A DNA stretch of 64,000 nucleotides from Gnetum montanum. Taxonomy: Eukaryota > Streptophyta > Gnetopsida > Gnetales > Gnetaceae. Shown piece by piece: positions 10,628 to 22,900 of the stretch. The stretch lies in contig MNCI01025010.1 of NCBI GenBank assembly GCA_015680685.1, forward strand, positions 25,599-89,598, written 5' to 3'. Position numbers and translations under genes: made by a program. Under the pieces are notes generated by a model. The model made no database searches. It worked only from the letters and a program-made list of their open reading frames with translations, and had not been told where the DNA came from. Every line of letters begins with the position of its first letter. Position 1 is the stretch's first letter.

Positions 10628-13515
10628 TCAGCTGGGTTGTTTATTTCCCTTGTCTTCTTTCATTCGTCCCAAGAGATGAATCTCCCGAGGTGGAATGGTG
10701 TCATTTGGGGGGTTATTCTTTTCCTTGCTAAGAGGAGGTGGTTGCATTTCCGCACCTTTATCCTGCCTCGGAGGTACAGGCGAAGGCACAGAGGCCAAGG
10801 GCCTAGGCTTAGGGAAGCTGAGCGTAAAATGATGTTTCGTCACGTTAACAGATGTGTCCGCTCCCTTTTGTTTGTCAGGCGATGGTTGACGATTTTGGTT
10901 AGAGGTCTGCCCCTGCATAAGAGGGGCAACCGGTGGTTTTGGTGCCCTAATAATGAACGGAGCCCTAGGCGTGGGTGTGGACGAGGCCACAGCTTTGCTG
11001 TGACTACGTGGCTGAATAGCATTCTGAAAAGGTGCACGGATGATAAAAGGCGGCCTTGAGGCGCTACTAGCTATCGATGAAAGGTTTTCCCCCCTTGGTG
11101 AGCTGGTAGGTACACGCAAAACAAAGGGTTGTTTCGGTGGTACTTTCCTCTCACCGTCCGTACTCACTACGTTGATCATGTAAGGTGCGTCATTTGCGTT
11201 CAGCGGATCCTTATACACGTGCAACGCTTGGTTTTTCGGACACGTTGGACTACTGCCGTCTAATTTTAAATGGCCATCGTCGATCGTGCGTTGAATATCG
11301 TCTTTCAATGCCCAGCAGTAATCTGTGTCATGACCACACAGCTGGTTGTAGTCACAGAAATGGTCCAGCCTGAAAGATCTCGGAACTGGTGGTCCGTTAG
11401 GTAGGGCTAGAGAAGGGTTCTTCAGTAGTTCACAATGACATCTGTGACGCTTCAGAGCTTCTTCGGATATCCTTTTGGGTTGCATGTATCCTGCCCCTAG
11501 CAATTGTTTCAAGAGTTCTGAGTGTTTTACAGGCAGGGCTGTATAATTTGAGCGATTTTTACGCTCAAAGTTTGGTTTTGGCTGGGGGGCCCTTCAGGGG
11601 TAGCTCTGTCTTGGCTAGCACTGCCCACGATGGCCGTGGTCTCAGGAGGTGTTGTAGGTGCCTTCTTGTTCTTGTTCTTTGTGCCCTTAGCCAGCGCGGC
11701 TACTGTTGTTGTCGTCACCTTACCTTTGTCCTTGCTCTTGTTGTGAGCGTTTTTGTAGGCGACATACGCCGGGTCTTTGCTGGCCTCCACAGCATCTTAG
11801 ATGCCTCTAGTTTGAGTGAAGGCCTGGTGTAGAGAGTTAGGGGAAAGATAATACAGCTTCGACTTGATAAAGTCGTTGACTGCTCCTTTGAAGATGGCCA
11901 GTAAGTGTGAGTCCGCGATTGGCTCACGGATTTCATTCAAAGTAGCATTCCAACGTTGTATGAACTTCTGGACTGGTTCGAGAGGATCATGTTTCACTTC
12001 CATGAGTTGATCCAACGTGACTTCTGGCTTTAAGTTGTACTTAAAGCGAGTCACGAATTGTGTCAACAGCTCTTCCAATGTCGAAATGGAAGAGCGTGGG
12101 AGGGCTCGATACCAGTCTAGAGCTTTCCCATTCAAAGACATGGCAAAGACGTGGATAATCGTGTGAGGCCACTGTTGCAATAACAAGGATTCGGACCTAA
12201 AGGTAACCAAATGAGCGTTAGGATCTCCCTCCCCATTATACTTGGTAAAATGAGGCAGGGACATCCCCGGTGGCAACGACAGCATAGGGACCGCTGAGCT
12301 AATAGGATCATCTTGGTAAAAGTCCATGATCTGCACAGTGTCTGAGCCAGTGGCCTTAAGGTTCCTAACCTCCTCAGTGAGGGTTTGAATCAGTAAGAAG
12401 GCCTGGTCTAAACCTGTTGAAGAAGATGTCTGCGCAGGAGGAGCAGGGGGCTGACTTGGAAAAGCTGTGCCAGAGAGTGGAAATGATGGAATGGCTTGCT
12501 CGGAAGATGGTGGGGCGGGGATCCCTGCAGGTAGGGGGGCCTGTGAAGACCACCACCCACCGGTTTGTGAAGAGAGGTTAGCCGCTGCCTGCTGAGCGAG
12601 ATAGGGGTATTGCGGGACCATCTGTGGAACCTGCATTGTGGGTGCGACCGAGGGCTGCACACCATATACCGCAGACTGGTTGTGTTGTGCTGCGGGGTTG
12701 GCCCACTGACTCGCGGCAGGCTGTTGGACGTATGTCTGTGGCTGAACAGTGGCTGTGATTGGTTGGGTTGGAGGGGGCGGAAACAATAAATTCTGCGCCG
12801 GGCGCGTTGTGGATATGGTGTGGGGTTGAATTTGAGGGATGAAATGGGGCGCAGTGGTCACTGGAACCACTACCGGAATGCTGAATACAAGTGGTGATGA
12901 TACCGCCCCCATGTTATTGTGGGGTATTTGTACTTGCAGCCCAGACGGTTGCATGGTGGCTTGAAAAAAGACAGGGATATGCATCTGTGTGGTCATGGCT
13001 GGGTTAAGAGGGGCAACTTCTCTGTTGAGCGGGAATGATGGATTGACGTAAGTATGGGGGCTCAGAGTGTGGTATGAGTGCTCGGACTGGGCCGCAAACT
13101 CATCGTCTTCTTCCTCCCCTTTCTGGGGTTCCGTCATAGCCCGCGTAGCCTAGCTCTTGGCCATGACCAACTATGTTATAATTTCATGTTGATGTTCGGT
13201 CAAAGGAATGATGTCGTAGGCTGTTGGGGTAAAATCCTGACCCCCTCGATGGATCATTTCGAAATTTCTTTTCACTTTGATCTCAGCTCGGCTGAGAGCC
13301 AGCTTCGCCTGGATCTTAATGCAGATAAAGTTATATTCTTCAGGTGTTATGACCGTGAAAACAGGATCTTTACCTTGCAGTCTCAATGATCGACGCGATG
13401 GTCCTTAAGGTCCTGCTACGCCAGAAGCTGGCCTGGTGACAGCAATAGGGTTCACAGATGTGGCACCCATATCGGTAGGGACCATGGCAGTTGTGGTTGT
13501 GTAAAATGAATCCAT
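10628..13515 (-). pseudogene. gag: gag of element A
   Basis: Starts at the ATG at 13515, about 240 bp after the LTR. The N-terminal block contains SLRLQGKDP and YNFICIKIQAKLALS, shared with B and D. A long Pro/Gln-rich region (about 13050-12420) follows. The capsid-like domain contains FYQDDPISS, KYNGEGDPNAHL, ALDWYRALPR and FVTRFKYNLKPE (about 12340-12030). A zinc-knuckle-like CDYNQLCGHDTDYCWALK lies near 11350. Repeated PF(V/I)(L/I)R(V/A)P motifs follow. Stops near 13400, 13170, 11795 and 11525 split the frame. Confidence 0.85.
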
Positions 13516-13732
13516 TGATCAAGGAGATTAACGATAACTAACGATTGGATCTAAAAGATGGCTGGCAAAAAGATCGCAAATAGGCTTTCTACCCTGTAGG
13601 ATTCCAAAGGAATCGTTCCTGTGACCAATCTACACCACGTGATTTGCCGTAGACTTCCCTAGAGGTATTACATCTATAGTTTTGGGTATAAATCGCTAAC
13701 AGGGCTACCCGAAAAATACGGATCGGAGCCTA

Positions 13733-13751
13733 GGCCCTCCTTCTAGCGCCA
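13733..13751 (-). other. Primer binding site of element A
   Basis: On the element strand TGGCGCTAGAAGGAGGGCC begins 6 nt after the LTR end. B (TGGAGCTAGAAGGAGGG) and D (TGGCACTAGAAGGAGGGC) have related sequences at the same place. It starts with TGG, as expected for pairing with a tRNA CCA end. I do not assign the tRNA. Confidence 0.7.
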
Positions 13752-13757
13752 GAAAAC

Positions 13758-15334
13758 TGTAACAACAGAAAATGTCGGCAGCTGGAAAATACCAAACAAA
13801 ATTCCGTGTACACAGTTTTAGCCACGGATCCGTGCGAGGGCTATGCTGGAAAAATGAATCTGCGGCACCCTGAACGGTCTTGTCGATCAGACAGGGACTT
13901 ACTAAATCAGTAAACCGATGGAAATTGTGAATGTTGCGTGGAAAAATTTGATTCGACGAGTCTCAAAATGAGGGGAAGACAATGTAAATGAATTATAACG
14001 ATGATAACGTTTACACGATGAGAGGAAGAAGACACAAGAGAAACGCGTGGTTTCAAGATCTACGCTTTGACTTGAAGAATGAATATTTTGTATATCACGT
14101 TACACTGGGGATACCCCGATTACTTGGTGTGAAGCAAACACAGAATAACAAGAAAACTGTTCAAGTAGAAGTACAGAATGGAGTCCGATCTACCTCAGAG
14201 GCCAGAGTTGGGATTCAAGGAAGGTCAAGTTCTGATGTCTATCGATCAACTATTTCTGATCAATAGAGCCTGCAAACCGTTCAAGATGATCTAGCGAACT
14301 CTGATCTGCTCCTTTTGCTTTGGGTAGTCTTTGCTCGGGAATGCCAGTGATCACCAATGGAGAAAGTTGTGTCTTCGCCAACGGATCAGTTGCCCCTGCT
14401 GCCAATGCTCAAGCAAACAAAAAATATGCTCTCTCTCTGTTAGAAGGTGATGATTTCAAAAATTGCCAAAGTGCTGCTCTCTCTATTTCTGTCTCTTGTT
14501 GTATATCTGTCGTCGTCCTCTGTATCTTTTTGCCAACTAAGGTATTTATAGGTTTGACAACATGTGGAGAAGGCATGGCTGTGATAACACGTGTCTCAGA
14601 CCTTTCAAGACGCCGTTGACCTAATCATCTTTGTGTTGAACTTTGTGATAATGCACAATACGCTCATTTGCGTACTATGTGTGTGAATAACAGATGTGCG
14701 TCAGGCATGTTTTAGCTGACTTTGGGCTATATTACGCTCATTCGTATTGCGTTGCCTGCAAGAGCGTAACAAAGCATGAAAACAAAGGGTTCAAGCTATT
14801 TTACGCTCATTTACGCCTCCGAGCGTAGTGAAGCGTAAACAATGATTAGCTTGGCGATGCATTATGCTAAGATACGCTGTGTTGCGTAATGAGCGTAAGG
14901 TGATCTATCCGCAAGAAAGGGAAAACAGTTGATCTGTTGCGCTTCTTTTGGACTTTCTTTGACTTTTTCGAAGCTCATTACGCTGTCGTGCGTAACAGAG
15001 CATAAACTCGGCCTTGGACAAAGGACTTAGCAAAATACACGAGAAGTCGCATATTACGCTGCTTAAGCCTCTCCAGATGTTGAAGTAAGTCACCTTCTGA
15101 TATTAGACAATGTTGAACAAAATCACGCTAAGCTTCATTACGCTACGTCGCGTGATATAGCGTACAGAGAGAAAACATAGTGATATTGGAAATATGAAAA
15201 GGAAATCGAAGACTTGATGCTAGGTGCCTTTCTGCCTTACTCTGCCTTGTTCTCCCTTCTGGAATTCTGACATGTGCTCTCGCCTGATCGCGAATCTTTG
15301 CCTGAGGCCGACTCACAATTTTCACGGTGTTTCA
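13758..15334 (-). repeat. 5' LTR of element A (1577 bp)
   Basis: On the minus strand it begins TGAAACACCGTGAAAATT and ends CTGTTGTTACA, with TG/CA termini. It aligns with the B LTRs in its first ~70 bp and in its last ~150 bp (AGTAAGTCCCTGTCTGATCG onward). The upstream half (14640-15180) is dense in GCGTAA/TTACGC words. A TATA box and a CACGTG core are listed separately. ORFs inside the LTR are ignored. Confidence 0.9.
14543..14593 (-). promoter_or_regulatory. LTR promoter of element A: CACGTG core and TATA box
   Basis: On the minus strand CACGTG (14593-14588) is followed about 40 bp later by TATAAATA (14550-14543). The pair recurs in the LTRs of C, D and E, and as gACGTGTC plus TATAAATA in the B 5' LTR. 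ACGTG-core boxes are bound by bZIP and bHLH factors in plants. Their regulatory role here is inferred. Confidence 0.55.
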
Positions 15335-18300
15335 TTGATTACGCCAAGTGGGTATCCAACATGGTCATTGTTCCGAAGAAGAATGGAAGCATTCGTTTGT
15401 GCATTGACTTCCGGGATTTAAATGTTGCAACCATAAAAGATGATTTTCCTCTACCCAGCATCGATCAACTTGTTGACTCGACTGCTAGGCACGCACTATT
15501 ATCTTTCATGGATGGATTCTCGGGATACAACCAGATACATATTAACCCGGAGCATCAGCTCCGAACTACCTTTATGACACCATCGGGAACCTTTTATTAC
15601 ACAATGATGCCTTTTGGTCTCAAGAACGCCGGGGCCACGTATCAAAGAGCCATGACATTCATCTTTAGTGATTACATGTTACACTCACTCAACGATTACG
15701 TGGATGACATTGTGGTTAAATCAAAAACGTAGGAACAACATGTACAAGATCTCGACTTGGTATTAAAGCGTTGTTTAAAGTATGAATTGAGACTCAACCC
15801 AAAAAAATGTGTCTTCGGTGTCAAGACAGGAAAAATGCTTGGATTTATAGCCTTAGAAGCAGGGATACGAGTAGACCCCGATAAGGTTAAGGCCATAACA
15901 AACCTGAAACCACCAGGCAACCTTACCGAACTTCGAGGTCTACAAGGTAGATTGCAGTTTATTAGATGCTTCATAGAAAAATTGACGAACAAACTAAAAC
16001 CTATGAACCACTTGTTACGCAAGAACTTCCATTTTAAATGGACTCCGCAGTGTCAAGAAGCATTTGATAACATCAAAATGGCACTTGCCCGATTACCCAC
16101 GGTTTATCCACCTCAAAACGATAAACCATTTTACATCTACCTCGCTACTTCGGATTCGTCAATCGCGTCTATGCTTTGCCAGAAACGAAATGACAAAACT
16201 GAAGTCCCTGCATATTACCTAAGCCATGCATTAGTCGCTCACGAGAAAAAGTATAACGACGTGGAGAGGTCCTATTTATCTTTGGTCTTCTCTTTGAGAA
16301 AGTGGCGACATTACCTCTTCCGCAACCAAGTTAATATAATTTGCAAGGATAATGTGCTAAGGGCCATAACAGGAAACATTTACGAAATGAGTCGAATAGC
16401 CCGCTGGAAAGCCATGATAGCAGAGTTTGACCTATGTTACATAGTGCAATCATCAGTTAAGGGTCAAGCCATAGCAAGTGAAATGGCCACGTCACCAACG
16501 CACGATCAAGTGATAATAGAGCTAGAATTCCCGGATGAGGATATAAGTGTAATAGACATAGTGCCCAACGACTACGATGCCATTCTAAACTTTGATGGAG
16601 CATCCACCTCTTGAGGGGGAAGTGTAGCTGCTGTCATCACCTATCCCTCCAGGGAGATCCGACCCTTTGCTTATCGTTTCAACTTTCATTGTACAAACAA
16701 CATAGCAGAGTACGAAGGTCTCCTTAGAGGTCTCGCGGCAGCATTGGCTTTAGACATCACACGGCTTGTGGTCAGAGGAGACTCGCAGCTGGTCATAAAC
16801 CAGGTCAGATACGTCTATACATGTAAAGCCCAACATTTACAACCATACTGCGACCTGGCAAAACACCTAACAAGGCGATTTGAAAACATCGATGTGCAAC
16901 ACATCTCTAGAAATGACAACACCATCACAGATGCACTAGCCACCTTGGCATTAAACATATCGCCTGACATGTTCCACACGTTGCCAAGCTCCATAACCAG
17001 TTGTGCCGAACCAATAACCGATACTCTTAACACGCTGCTGATCGCATCTGTCAGTACGATACACGCGGTAGAATGGTATGATGACATAAAAGAATACCNT
17101 GATACACGCGGTAGAATGGTATGATGACATAAAAGAATACCTTCTACACGGCGAAACACCACGACATCTAACAAATGCACAAAAGGATGTAGTACGAAAA
17201 CGTTCTAAGCAGTATACCCTAGTAGGGGACATGTTATGTTGTAGATCCTACGAAGGCATATTGCTAACATGCGTCAACAATACTGATGCCCAAACCATTG
17301 TCGCAAGTACACGATGGACTATGCGGAGGACACATAGCACCAAAAGCCATGGCAACAAAGATCAGATGCTTAGGCTATTATTGGCCACACATGGAATACG
17401 ACTATCTCTCCAAGGTCAAAACATGTAGTACTTGTCAAAAACATAGTAATATAATACATGTCCCACCAAATGAGTTGCATACAGCGCAAATCACATGGCC
17501 CTTTCAAAAGTGGGGATTGGAGCTTATCGGCCCGATAGCACCCTCATCTTCTGCAGGGCATAGTTTCATCATAACCGCAACTAAATATTTCACGAAGTGG
17601 GTAGAAGCTGATCCCCTTCGAAAAACTACATCTAAACATGTATGCAATTTCATTCTCAAAAACATTGTAACCCTCTTTGGCATTCCCATGACAATCATCA
17701 CTGATAATGGGCCACAATTTAGCAGTGCCGAGACCAAAACCTTTTGTGAAAGTCTAGGGATCAAACACTCGTTTTCATCCCCTTACTATCCTTAGAGAAA
17801 TGGGCAAGCAGAGGTGACAAACAAAATGATTATTACGATACTCAAAAAGATGCTCATCCAAAGCAAGCGAAGATGGCACAAACAATTGATATACGCATTG
17901 TGGGCATACCGTACTACACACCGAACTTCAACAGGTAAAACACCATATAGTCTTGTTTACGGTTCAGAAGCTATTTTAACTTTGGAATTACATGTACCAT
18001 CTTTAAGGATAACACATTTTGGACTCCTCGACGACAGGCAAAATAATGATCTGCGCATCATTGACCTCGACTCGGTGGAGGAAGAACGCATGCACGCCCT
18101 CGATCAGATCGAATGGTATCAAAAACAACAACGGCAACGACATCGGCACGACATCCATAAGCGCCCCATCAAAGAAGGTGACCTTGTACTCAAGGTAGTT
18201 CGAGAACACTCAGACAAATTCTCAGCCAACTTGGAAGGGCCTTACTTGGTCATTAAAGCATTCGACAACGGGGCATTGAAGCTAGCTGATATGGAAGGGA

Positions 18301-18353
18301 ATGAGTTTTCCTATCCAACCAATCACTTGTTCCTAAAACTGTTCTACATTTGA
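15335..18353 (+). pseudogene. pol: pol of element E (RT from middle onward, two RNases H, integrase)
   Basis: RT from WVSNMVIVPKKNGSIRLCIDF through YVDDIVVKS (near 15705), Ty3 RNase H (FYIYLATSD near 16130; YYLSHALV), then the Tat-type second RNase H (NFDGAST near 16590; AEYEGLL; VRGDSQLV; ITDALATLAL). Integrase has GLCGGH.APKA and CSTCQ for the finger, TDNGPQFSS near 17705, and the NGQAE region near 17800. Stops at 15730 (TAG), 16612 (TGA in place of a Trp) and 17793 (TAG) plus a frame break at the N near 17099 inactivate it. The C-terminus ends with LFLKLFYI at 18353, matching the final residues of B's integrase. Confidence 0.9.
17058..17141. other. 41-bp direct duplication around a single N: probable assembly join
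   Basis: The 41 bases at 17058-17098 are repeated exactly at 17101-17141, separated only by 'nt'. A perfect repeat flanking an N is what unmerged overlapping contig ends look like. It breaks the pol reading frame of E artificially. Confidence 0.8.
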
Positions 18354-18369
18354 GTACAAGCTCAGGTAC

Positions 18370-18720
18370 GTGCGAGTCCTAGAGTCATGACTTTACACTG
18401 ATACCACAAAATAGTCCTCGATTATGACTTAAAACTGATACCACAGCTCGTCCTGGCATCATGATGATAAACTGATACCACACAGTGTCCGCAATGACGA
18501 TAAACTAGCACCCGTCTGGCAGGACAGTAAACTTCCACCGTTGCATTCACCAGAGTCTGCTAAGACTATAAACTAGTTTGCCTCTTCATGGTCTGCTAAG
18601 ACTAAAAACTGGCAACGTAACGTCCGCCACGATGCTAAATGGGAAATTTCCAATGGGTTATGACATAAAACTAACCCATCACAGTCCGCCAAGACTATAA
18701 ACTGGTAAGTCCATTTCTAG
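18370..18720 (+). repeat. GTC/GAC hairpin repeat array after integrase (element E)
   Basis: About nine units. Examples are GTCCGCAATGAC, GTCTGCTAAGAC and GTCCGCCAAGAC, each followed by (t)ATAAACT(A/G)G. The stems GTC...GAC pair over a 6-nt loop. Some units are decayed (for example GTCCTCGATTATGAC). Confidence 0.75.
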
Positions 18721-19837
18721 TTCCTCAATCCGCCACCACGTTCAAGCTTCATCAGAATCATTGCATCACTCGCCATCAGAAAATCCTACCAACATCGCTG
18801 CCACTCATCTGCAATGCCTGAAATCACCTCCAATGTCTTTGTAACTATGTAAGTCTAAGCTCGCTTATTCACTCATGGTTTTCTTGTTTCCTTGGAGTTA
18901 CGTTTGCAGGATGACACCCAGAGGTTTTCGCACAAGAATGCATTTCATCATAAGCAGCAAGATGGGACAATGTTCACAGAACACATGACAAGACTAAATC
19001 AAACCATTCACTAGTACATCCCCATCTTCCGACACACTCTCTATCTATTCACCGATATAGTTCACTCAGTCACACCTTTGATACACCCAAAACATCCAAA
19101 ATTCTGAGCACGCTGTTGCATACTGTCATACTTTGAAGCAGTTGCAACACATGACATAGCACTTGCATATGAGTACAGGATCCATGCAAAATGTTCTTCT
19201 CAAAAAAAAATGAGACCCCGAGCACTTCCCATAAGCCCCAGGCGGGAAGGCAGTTGTCCCGAAACCAAGTACTCATGTCAAAACAATTAGAACACATCCA
19301 GTTGCATGACTTTGGCTCTCTGCCAATAGATTTCCCTAAACAAAGGGGCCCTGTTCCTCCAAAGCATGCAATGCATGATCACATGGCTTTGGCTCTCCGC
19401 CAACAGGTTCCCCCCTCAACATTAAAAAGGGGCCCTATTCCTCCAAAGAATGTAACACATCCTCCCATGGCTTTGGTCTCGCCAACAAGTTCTCTTGAAC
19501 ACTAACCAAGAGACTTGTTCCATCAAAGGATGCACATCGCATGTCTGAACTCCGAGTCTGCTAAATACTGGCTATTGACAAGGATTAGCATGCCGCATAT
19601 CCAAGCATCCCCTTTTCCCAGCACAATCCCTTGGGCAGTCACCAGTCCCCACAATCTCTATCCTCCTACGAGTTACAAATTTCACTTTCCCGATCCCATG
19701 TACTACTGAACACGGTGCGATGACGTCTAGTCAAGTGGCAACGGACAGAGTCTCTATCAAGTTGCTTGCAGTGTTTTGCACTTCTTTGTCGACGCTTCTC
19801 GGGTCAATTCCTCCAAACGTCAACAAAGAGGGGCCAA
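18721..19837 (+). other. 3' untranslated region of element E with purine-tract-like tandem repeats
   Basis: No recognisable gene. The ORF at 19191-19505 is largely built from an imperfect tandem repeat (about 65-75 bp, near 19310-19500). Each unit contains GGCTTTGG(C)TCTC..GCCAA, and two contain AAA(A)GGGGCCCT(G/A)TTCCTCCAAAG. A further ATTCCTCCAAACGTC copy leads into the polypurine tract. The repeat makes a protein-coding reading doubtful. Confidence 0.5.
19825..19835 (+). other. Polypurine tract of element E
   Basis: AAAGAGGGGCC lies two bases before the 3' LTR start TGAAACACC. The identical GTCAACAAAGAGGGGCCAA context precedes the LTR of C (47709-47727), and B has AAATAGGGGCC. This is where plus-strand synthesis would be primed. 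Confidence 0.75.
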
Positions 19838-19979
19838 TGAAACACCACAAAATTTGGATTGTAGTACTTGTCCAACACCAAGCATGTCCCTGTGACCCCC
19901 AGACGACCATAGATACATTTGGTGTCAAACATGGCAACTTCGGAGATCAAATGCTTAAATTTTCACTAAGTATGCAATT

Positions 19980-20460
19980 CCAGCGTATACGCCCAAGTGT
20001 ACATTCCCAGCGTATACACTCAAAATCTCAGCGTATATGCCCAGCATGCACCCTCAAGTTCACAACATGTACGCCTAGCGTATACGCCCGGCATAGACGT
20101 CCAGCGTACATGCCCAGCGTACACGCCTCGCATGTACGCTCAGCAGGAACAATAGATGCATACGCCTGGCATGAAACCTCCAAAGACGACATGAAGATAG
20201 CACTACAAAGCGAGATTTGGCACAAGGCAGCAACCATCAGCGTATATGCCCGGCGTATAAGCCCAGCACATCAACGTATACGTCCCAGCATACGCACCCA
20301 GTATCCATTAGCGTCTACACCCAGCGTATACGCCAGCGTCAACAACATCTACACCTAAGTCCGCGTACGCCCAGCATCCATCAGCGTATACGCCCACCAC
20401 CTCCAGCGTATACGCCCACCGTCTACGCTCGTGGCAGACAGCGTATATGCTCAGCAAATG
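19980..20460 (+). repeat. GCGTATACGC palindrome array in the E LTR
   Basis: Roughly twenty copies of GCGTATACGC or one- to two-base variants (GCGTATATGC, GCGTACACGC, GCGTCTACAC), usually followed by C(C)CAGC and spaced about 15-30 bp. The unit is a perfect 10-bp palindrome when undamaged. The array lies just upstream of the G-box and TATA box. Confidence 0.8.
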
Positions 20461-20510
20461 TAACATATTGTACACTTGTAAATTTTACACTCTTACACCC
20501 GGTCAACGCG

Positions 20511-20556
20511 CCACGTGTCTTCCAACCTGAGTCTGCCGTCAAAACCCTATATAAAA
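20511..20556 (+). promoter_or_regulatory. LTR promoter of element E: G-box/ABRE and TATA box
   Basis: CCACGTGTC (20511-20519) is followed by TATATAAAA (20548-20556). Spacing and order match the D LTR. Transcription should start about 30 bp downstream; the exact site is not visible. Confidence 0.6.
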
Positions 20557-21141
20557 GCTCAATTTTTGACGAAATCCAAGATGATTGGCAAATTTCCAGA
20601 GCACACCAGAGAACAGAGATGCTGAGAACCAGAGCACAAAACCTTTTACGCTGTACGCTAAGCATACAGCCTCTATGCTGTGCTTACAGTATGAACCAGT
20701 TGCAATCATCCCTGCACCCACCGGGGCTTTCATCCGCCTTGTGTTCCACTCACAACTGCGTTTGACCGATGCATTGTACTTTCATCCTGTAATGCCATTG
20801 TTACATTTTCTTCCCATAATCGTTTACTGTTTGCATTAATTGTTGTACATATTCTGTTTACGCCTGTTTATGTTTACGCTCTGTTTGCATCGGTTACATT
20901 GTTTACGCACTGTTTACACTCTATTTACGCCTGCTACGCCATTTACATATAACCCAGCGTATAACACTTCGGTGTAGGTTTGGGGAAATCCTTGTCTGAT
21001 CTGCGTGCGGACCACCCAAGGTGCTCTACCTTCATTCATTCCAGCTCGCCCTCAGGCGAAGGTAGGGTCTTTTGAGCGCGTCCTGCGATCCCATGGCCTC
21101 TGTTTCCTTCCAGCCGGAGACCGACGATTTCGGGCGGTACA

Positions 21142-22746
21142 GAGTTCCACTTGGATAATAAATTATTGGTTGGTGGAACTACCTTGGGTTACCTTGTGGA
21201 TAAGGCAACCTTCGTGGTGTTTGCTGTTGGTTGAGTCTTGGATTAAGCACATACACCCCAGACTCCTGTAGATTTGAGATGATGGGGCAACATCCCTTAG
21301 GATGGTCATAATGGCAGATCTCACATCCATCGTCATCGTCTGTGTTAGAGTCCACAGCCACATCAGACTTAGTGATTTTCCCTTACCCTTGTTATGTGCA
21401 GGGCCTAAATCTCTCCACTTTTTCTTACCTTTGTCACTACTTTGTTCAACCTTAGACTCTTCTACAATTTTTAAGACAGTTTCAATTTTAGAGTCTAAGG
21501 AACTCAGTACGTCATCTACCTTAGCCGCTATTTCTATTGTCAACTTTTGGATCAGCAAGGTTTTTTGGTTCACCAACTCTTCGATTGGGGACTCATCCTC
21601 TTCATCACAAAATTTCACTCCCTTCTTTCGAAGGGAGGGATTGCGGTTGTACTCTTCCACACTTTCCCTTTTGTGTAGCTCACCTTCTTCTTTTGCTACT
21701 TGTTCCAACAAGATACGTACTTCATGGGATCTAAGTTGTGAGAGTCTCCCTTGGGCATAAGTTCCAAGGGTTCTTCTACTTTCATTACTTAGCCCATCCA
21801 CGATGTGGCAAAGTTGATCCCGCTGAGAGTACCCATGGCCCAGGCAACAATGTAACAATGTGTAGTAGCGGGCCATGGCAGCATCCAAGGGTTCATATGT
21901 ACCTTGCTTCCAGCCTTGGATCTGCTTACGCAAATTGGACACTCTGGAGTATGTTTGATACTTTTCGTTGAANTCAGCACTGTATCCCCCTTCAAATCGT
22001 GGGATGTTATTCATGTCTAAACACTTGATCTGGCTATCCTTTAAATGCCTTGTGGGAATCCTAACTACCTCCGTTATGTCAAGTATACTTTGGGTTGCGA
22101 GTAAGGGCTTGTCATGATCATCTCTTTCATGATTCCTGTGATGTCTTCGTCATTCCCTAATCTCCCTGCGTCCTTGCCCTTGTCCTCTCTCTCAACTTTC
22201 CCATCAAGGTCTTTCATCCTTTTTACCTTTATCCTCACCTTTATGTTCATGGTGGTTGTGCCCAGATGTGGAAGGAGAGGATGAGTGATGTGAAGAAGGG
22301 GAAGAAGAGGGGGAACCATCGCCATGACAATGTTTCTTGCCTTCTCTTCGGCTGCTATGGCCTCGATCGTGGTGATGATCTAAGTGCCCATCCTTAGCAT
22401 GAGTGGTTATTCCATTTGTGAATAGTTGGTGTTCACAGGCATCAGAACCATGATTATGTATCGTTGATCGTAGGTTCTGAGACCCAACCTCCTCATCATC
22501 GTTAGGAAGGGAAACATCGTTTTCTAAAGAACCCGTGATAAGCAGTTCCTCATCTCCTATTTCACTAAGGACGTCCGGGGCTTTGCCCTTCAGAAAAGTA
22601 TGTTGACTCTCCTGCCTTAAGTCCCTCATACGTTGGGCATTGGTGGGATAATAATCCCTCATGTCAAAATCTTCCACAACGTATTCAGCAAATAGTTCTT
22701 GCATATCAATCTGTGCCAAGGCATGGAAGAGCATGTTAGGGACCAT
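21142..22746 (-). pseudogene. F: gag-like ORFs of uncertain parentage
   Basis: Two long minus-strand frames: 22746-22204 (180 aa, His/Ser-rich tail with GHSSRREGKKH) and about 22090-21163. The second contains a retrotransposon gag-like core (FNEKYQTYSRVSNLRKQIQG; LDAAMARYYTLLHCCLGHGY; HIVDGLSNESRRTL), then coiled-coil-prone acidic sequence. An alternative frame near 21315 has a CEICHYDHPKGC knuckle. It does not resemble the gag of A, B or D and is closer in style to Athila-type gag (family impression only). It is cut at its C-terminal side by E at 21141. To the right only about 150 bp separate it from antisense exon 1 of C, and no LTR lies between. Confidence 0.55.
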
Positions 22747-22900
22747 GCTATGATTTAGTCAATAGTTCTTGCTATGGCTGAAATGGCAATGGCGGTGATG
22801 CAAGGGCCAAAACGATGCGACAACAACAAGAAACATAGGTAATTAAGAATAGATGCAAAGTGAACAACAAAAAAAGGGGGATAGAGGAAGCGTAGCCTAC

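Larger units (their letters stand above)
1..15334 (-). mobile_element. Element A: large Ty3/gypsy (Tat/Ogre-type) LTR retrotransposon, 3' end outside window
   Basis: Read on the minus strand the order is 5' LTR (13758-15334), primer binding site, gag, protease, an oppositely oriented multi-exon gene, RT, RNase H, second RNase H, integrase, hairpin repeats and an extra 3' ORF. The 5' LTR has TG/CA ends. Its outer edge falls inside the pol gene of element E, which resumes at 15335 (first five bases TTGAT, the expected target duplication). The matching 3' LTR is not in the window, so the duplication cannot be confirmed. Coding regions carry several stops, so this copy is unlikely to be autonomous. 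The dual RNase H supports the Tat/Ogre branch. Confidence 0.9.
15335..21141 (+). mobile_element. Element E: 5'-interrupted Ty3/gypsy element, same family as D
   Basis: Pol resumes at 15335, directly at the edge of element A, in the conserved (V)DYA.WVSN segment, so A inserted into E's RT. The 5' half of E should lie left of the window beyond A. The RT/INT sequence and the LTR type (GCGTATACGC palindromes, TGAAACACCACAAAATT start) match D rather than A/B. A purine tract and the 3' LTR (19838-21141) close the element. Confidence 0.85.
19838..21141 (+). repeat. 3' LTR of element E (1304 bp)
   Basis: Begins TGAAACACCACAAAATT and ends GGGCGGTACA. It aligns with the D 5' LTR in its first 40 bp and in its last ~200 bp (GGGGAAATCCTTGTCTGATC to the end). 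It carries a palindrome array (19980-20460), CCACGTGTC at 20511 and TATATAAAA at 20548-20556. The sequence after 21141 has no primer site and so is the old insertion target. Confidence 0.88.

Noticed and set aside
13516-13757. Possible tRNA gene next to the LTR
   Set aside because: The similarity is limited to the primer binding site; no cloverleaf can be formed around it.
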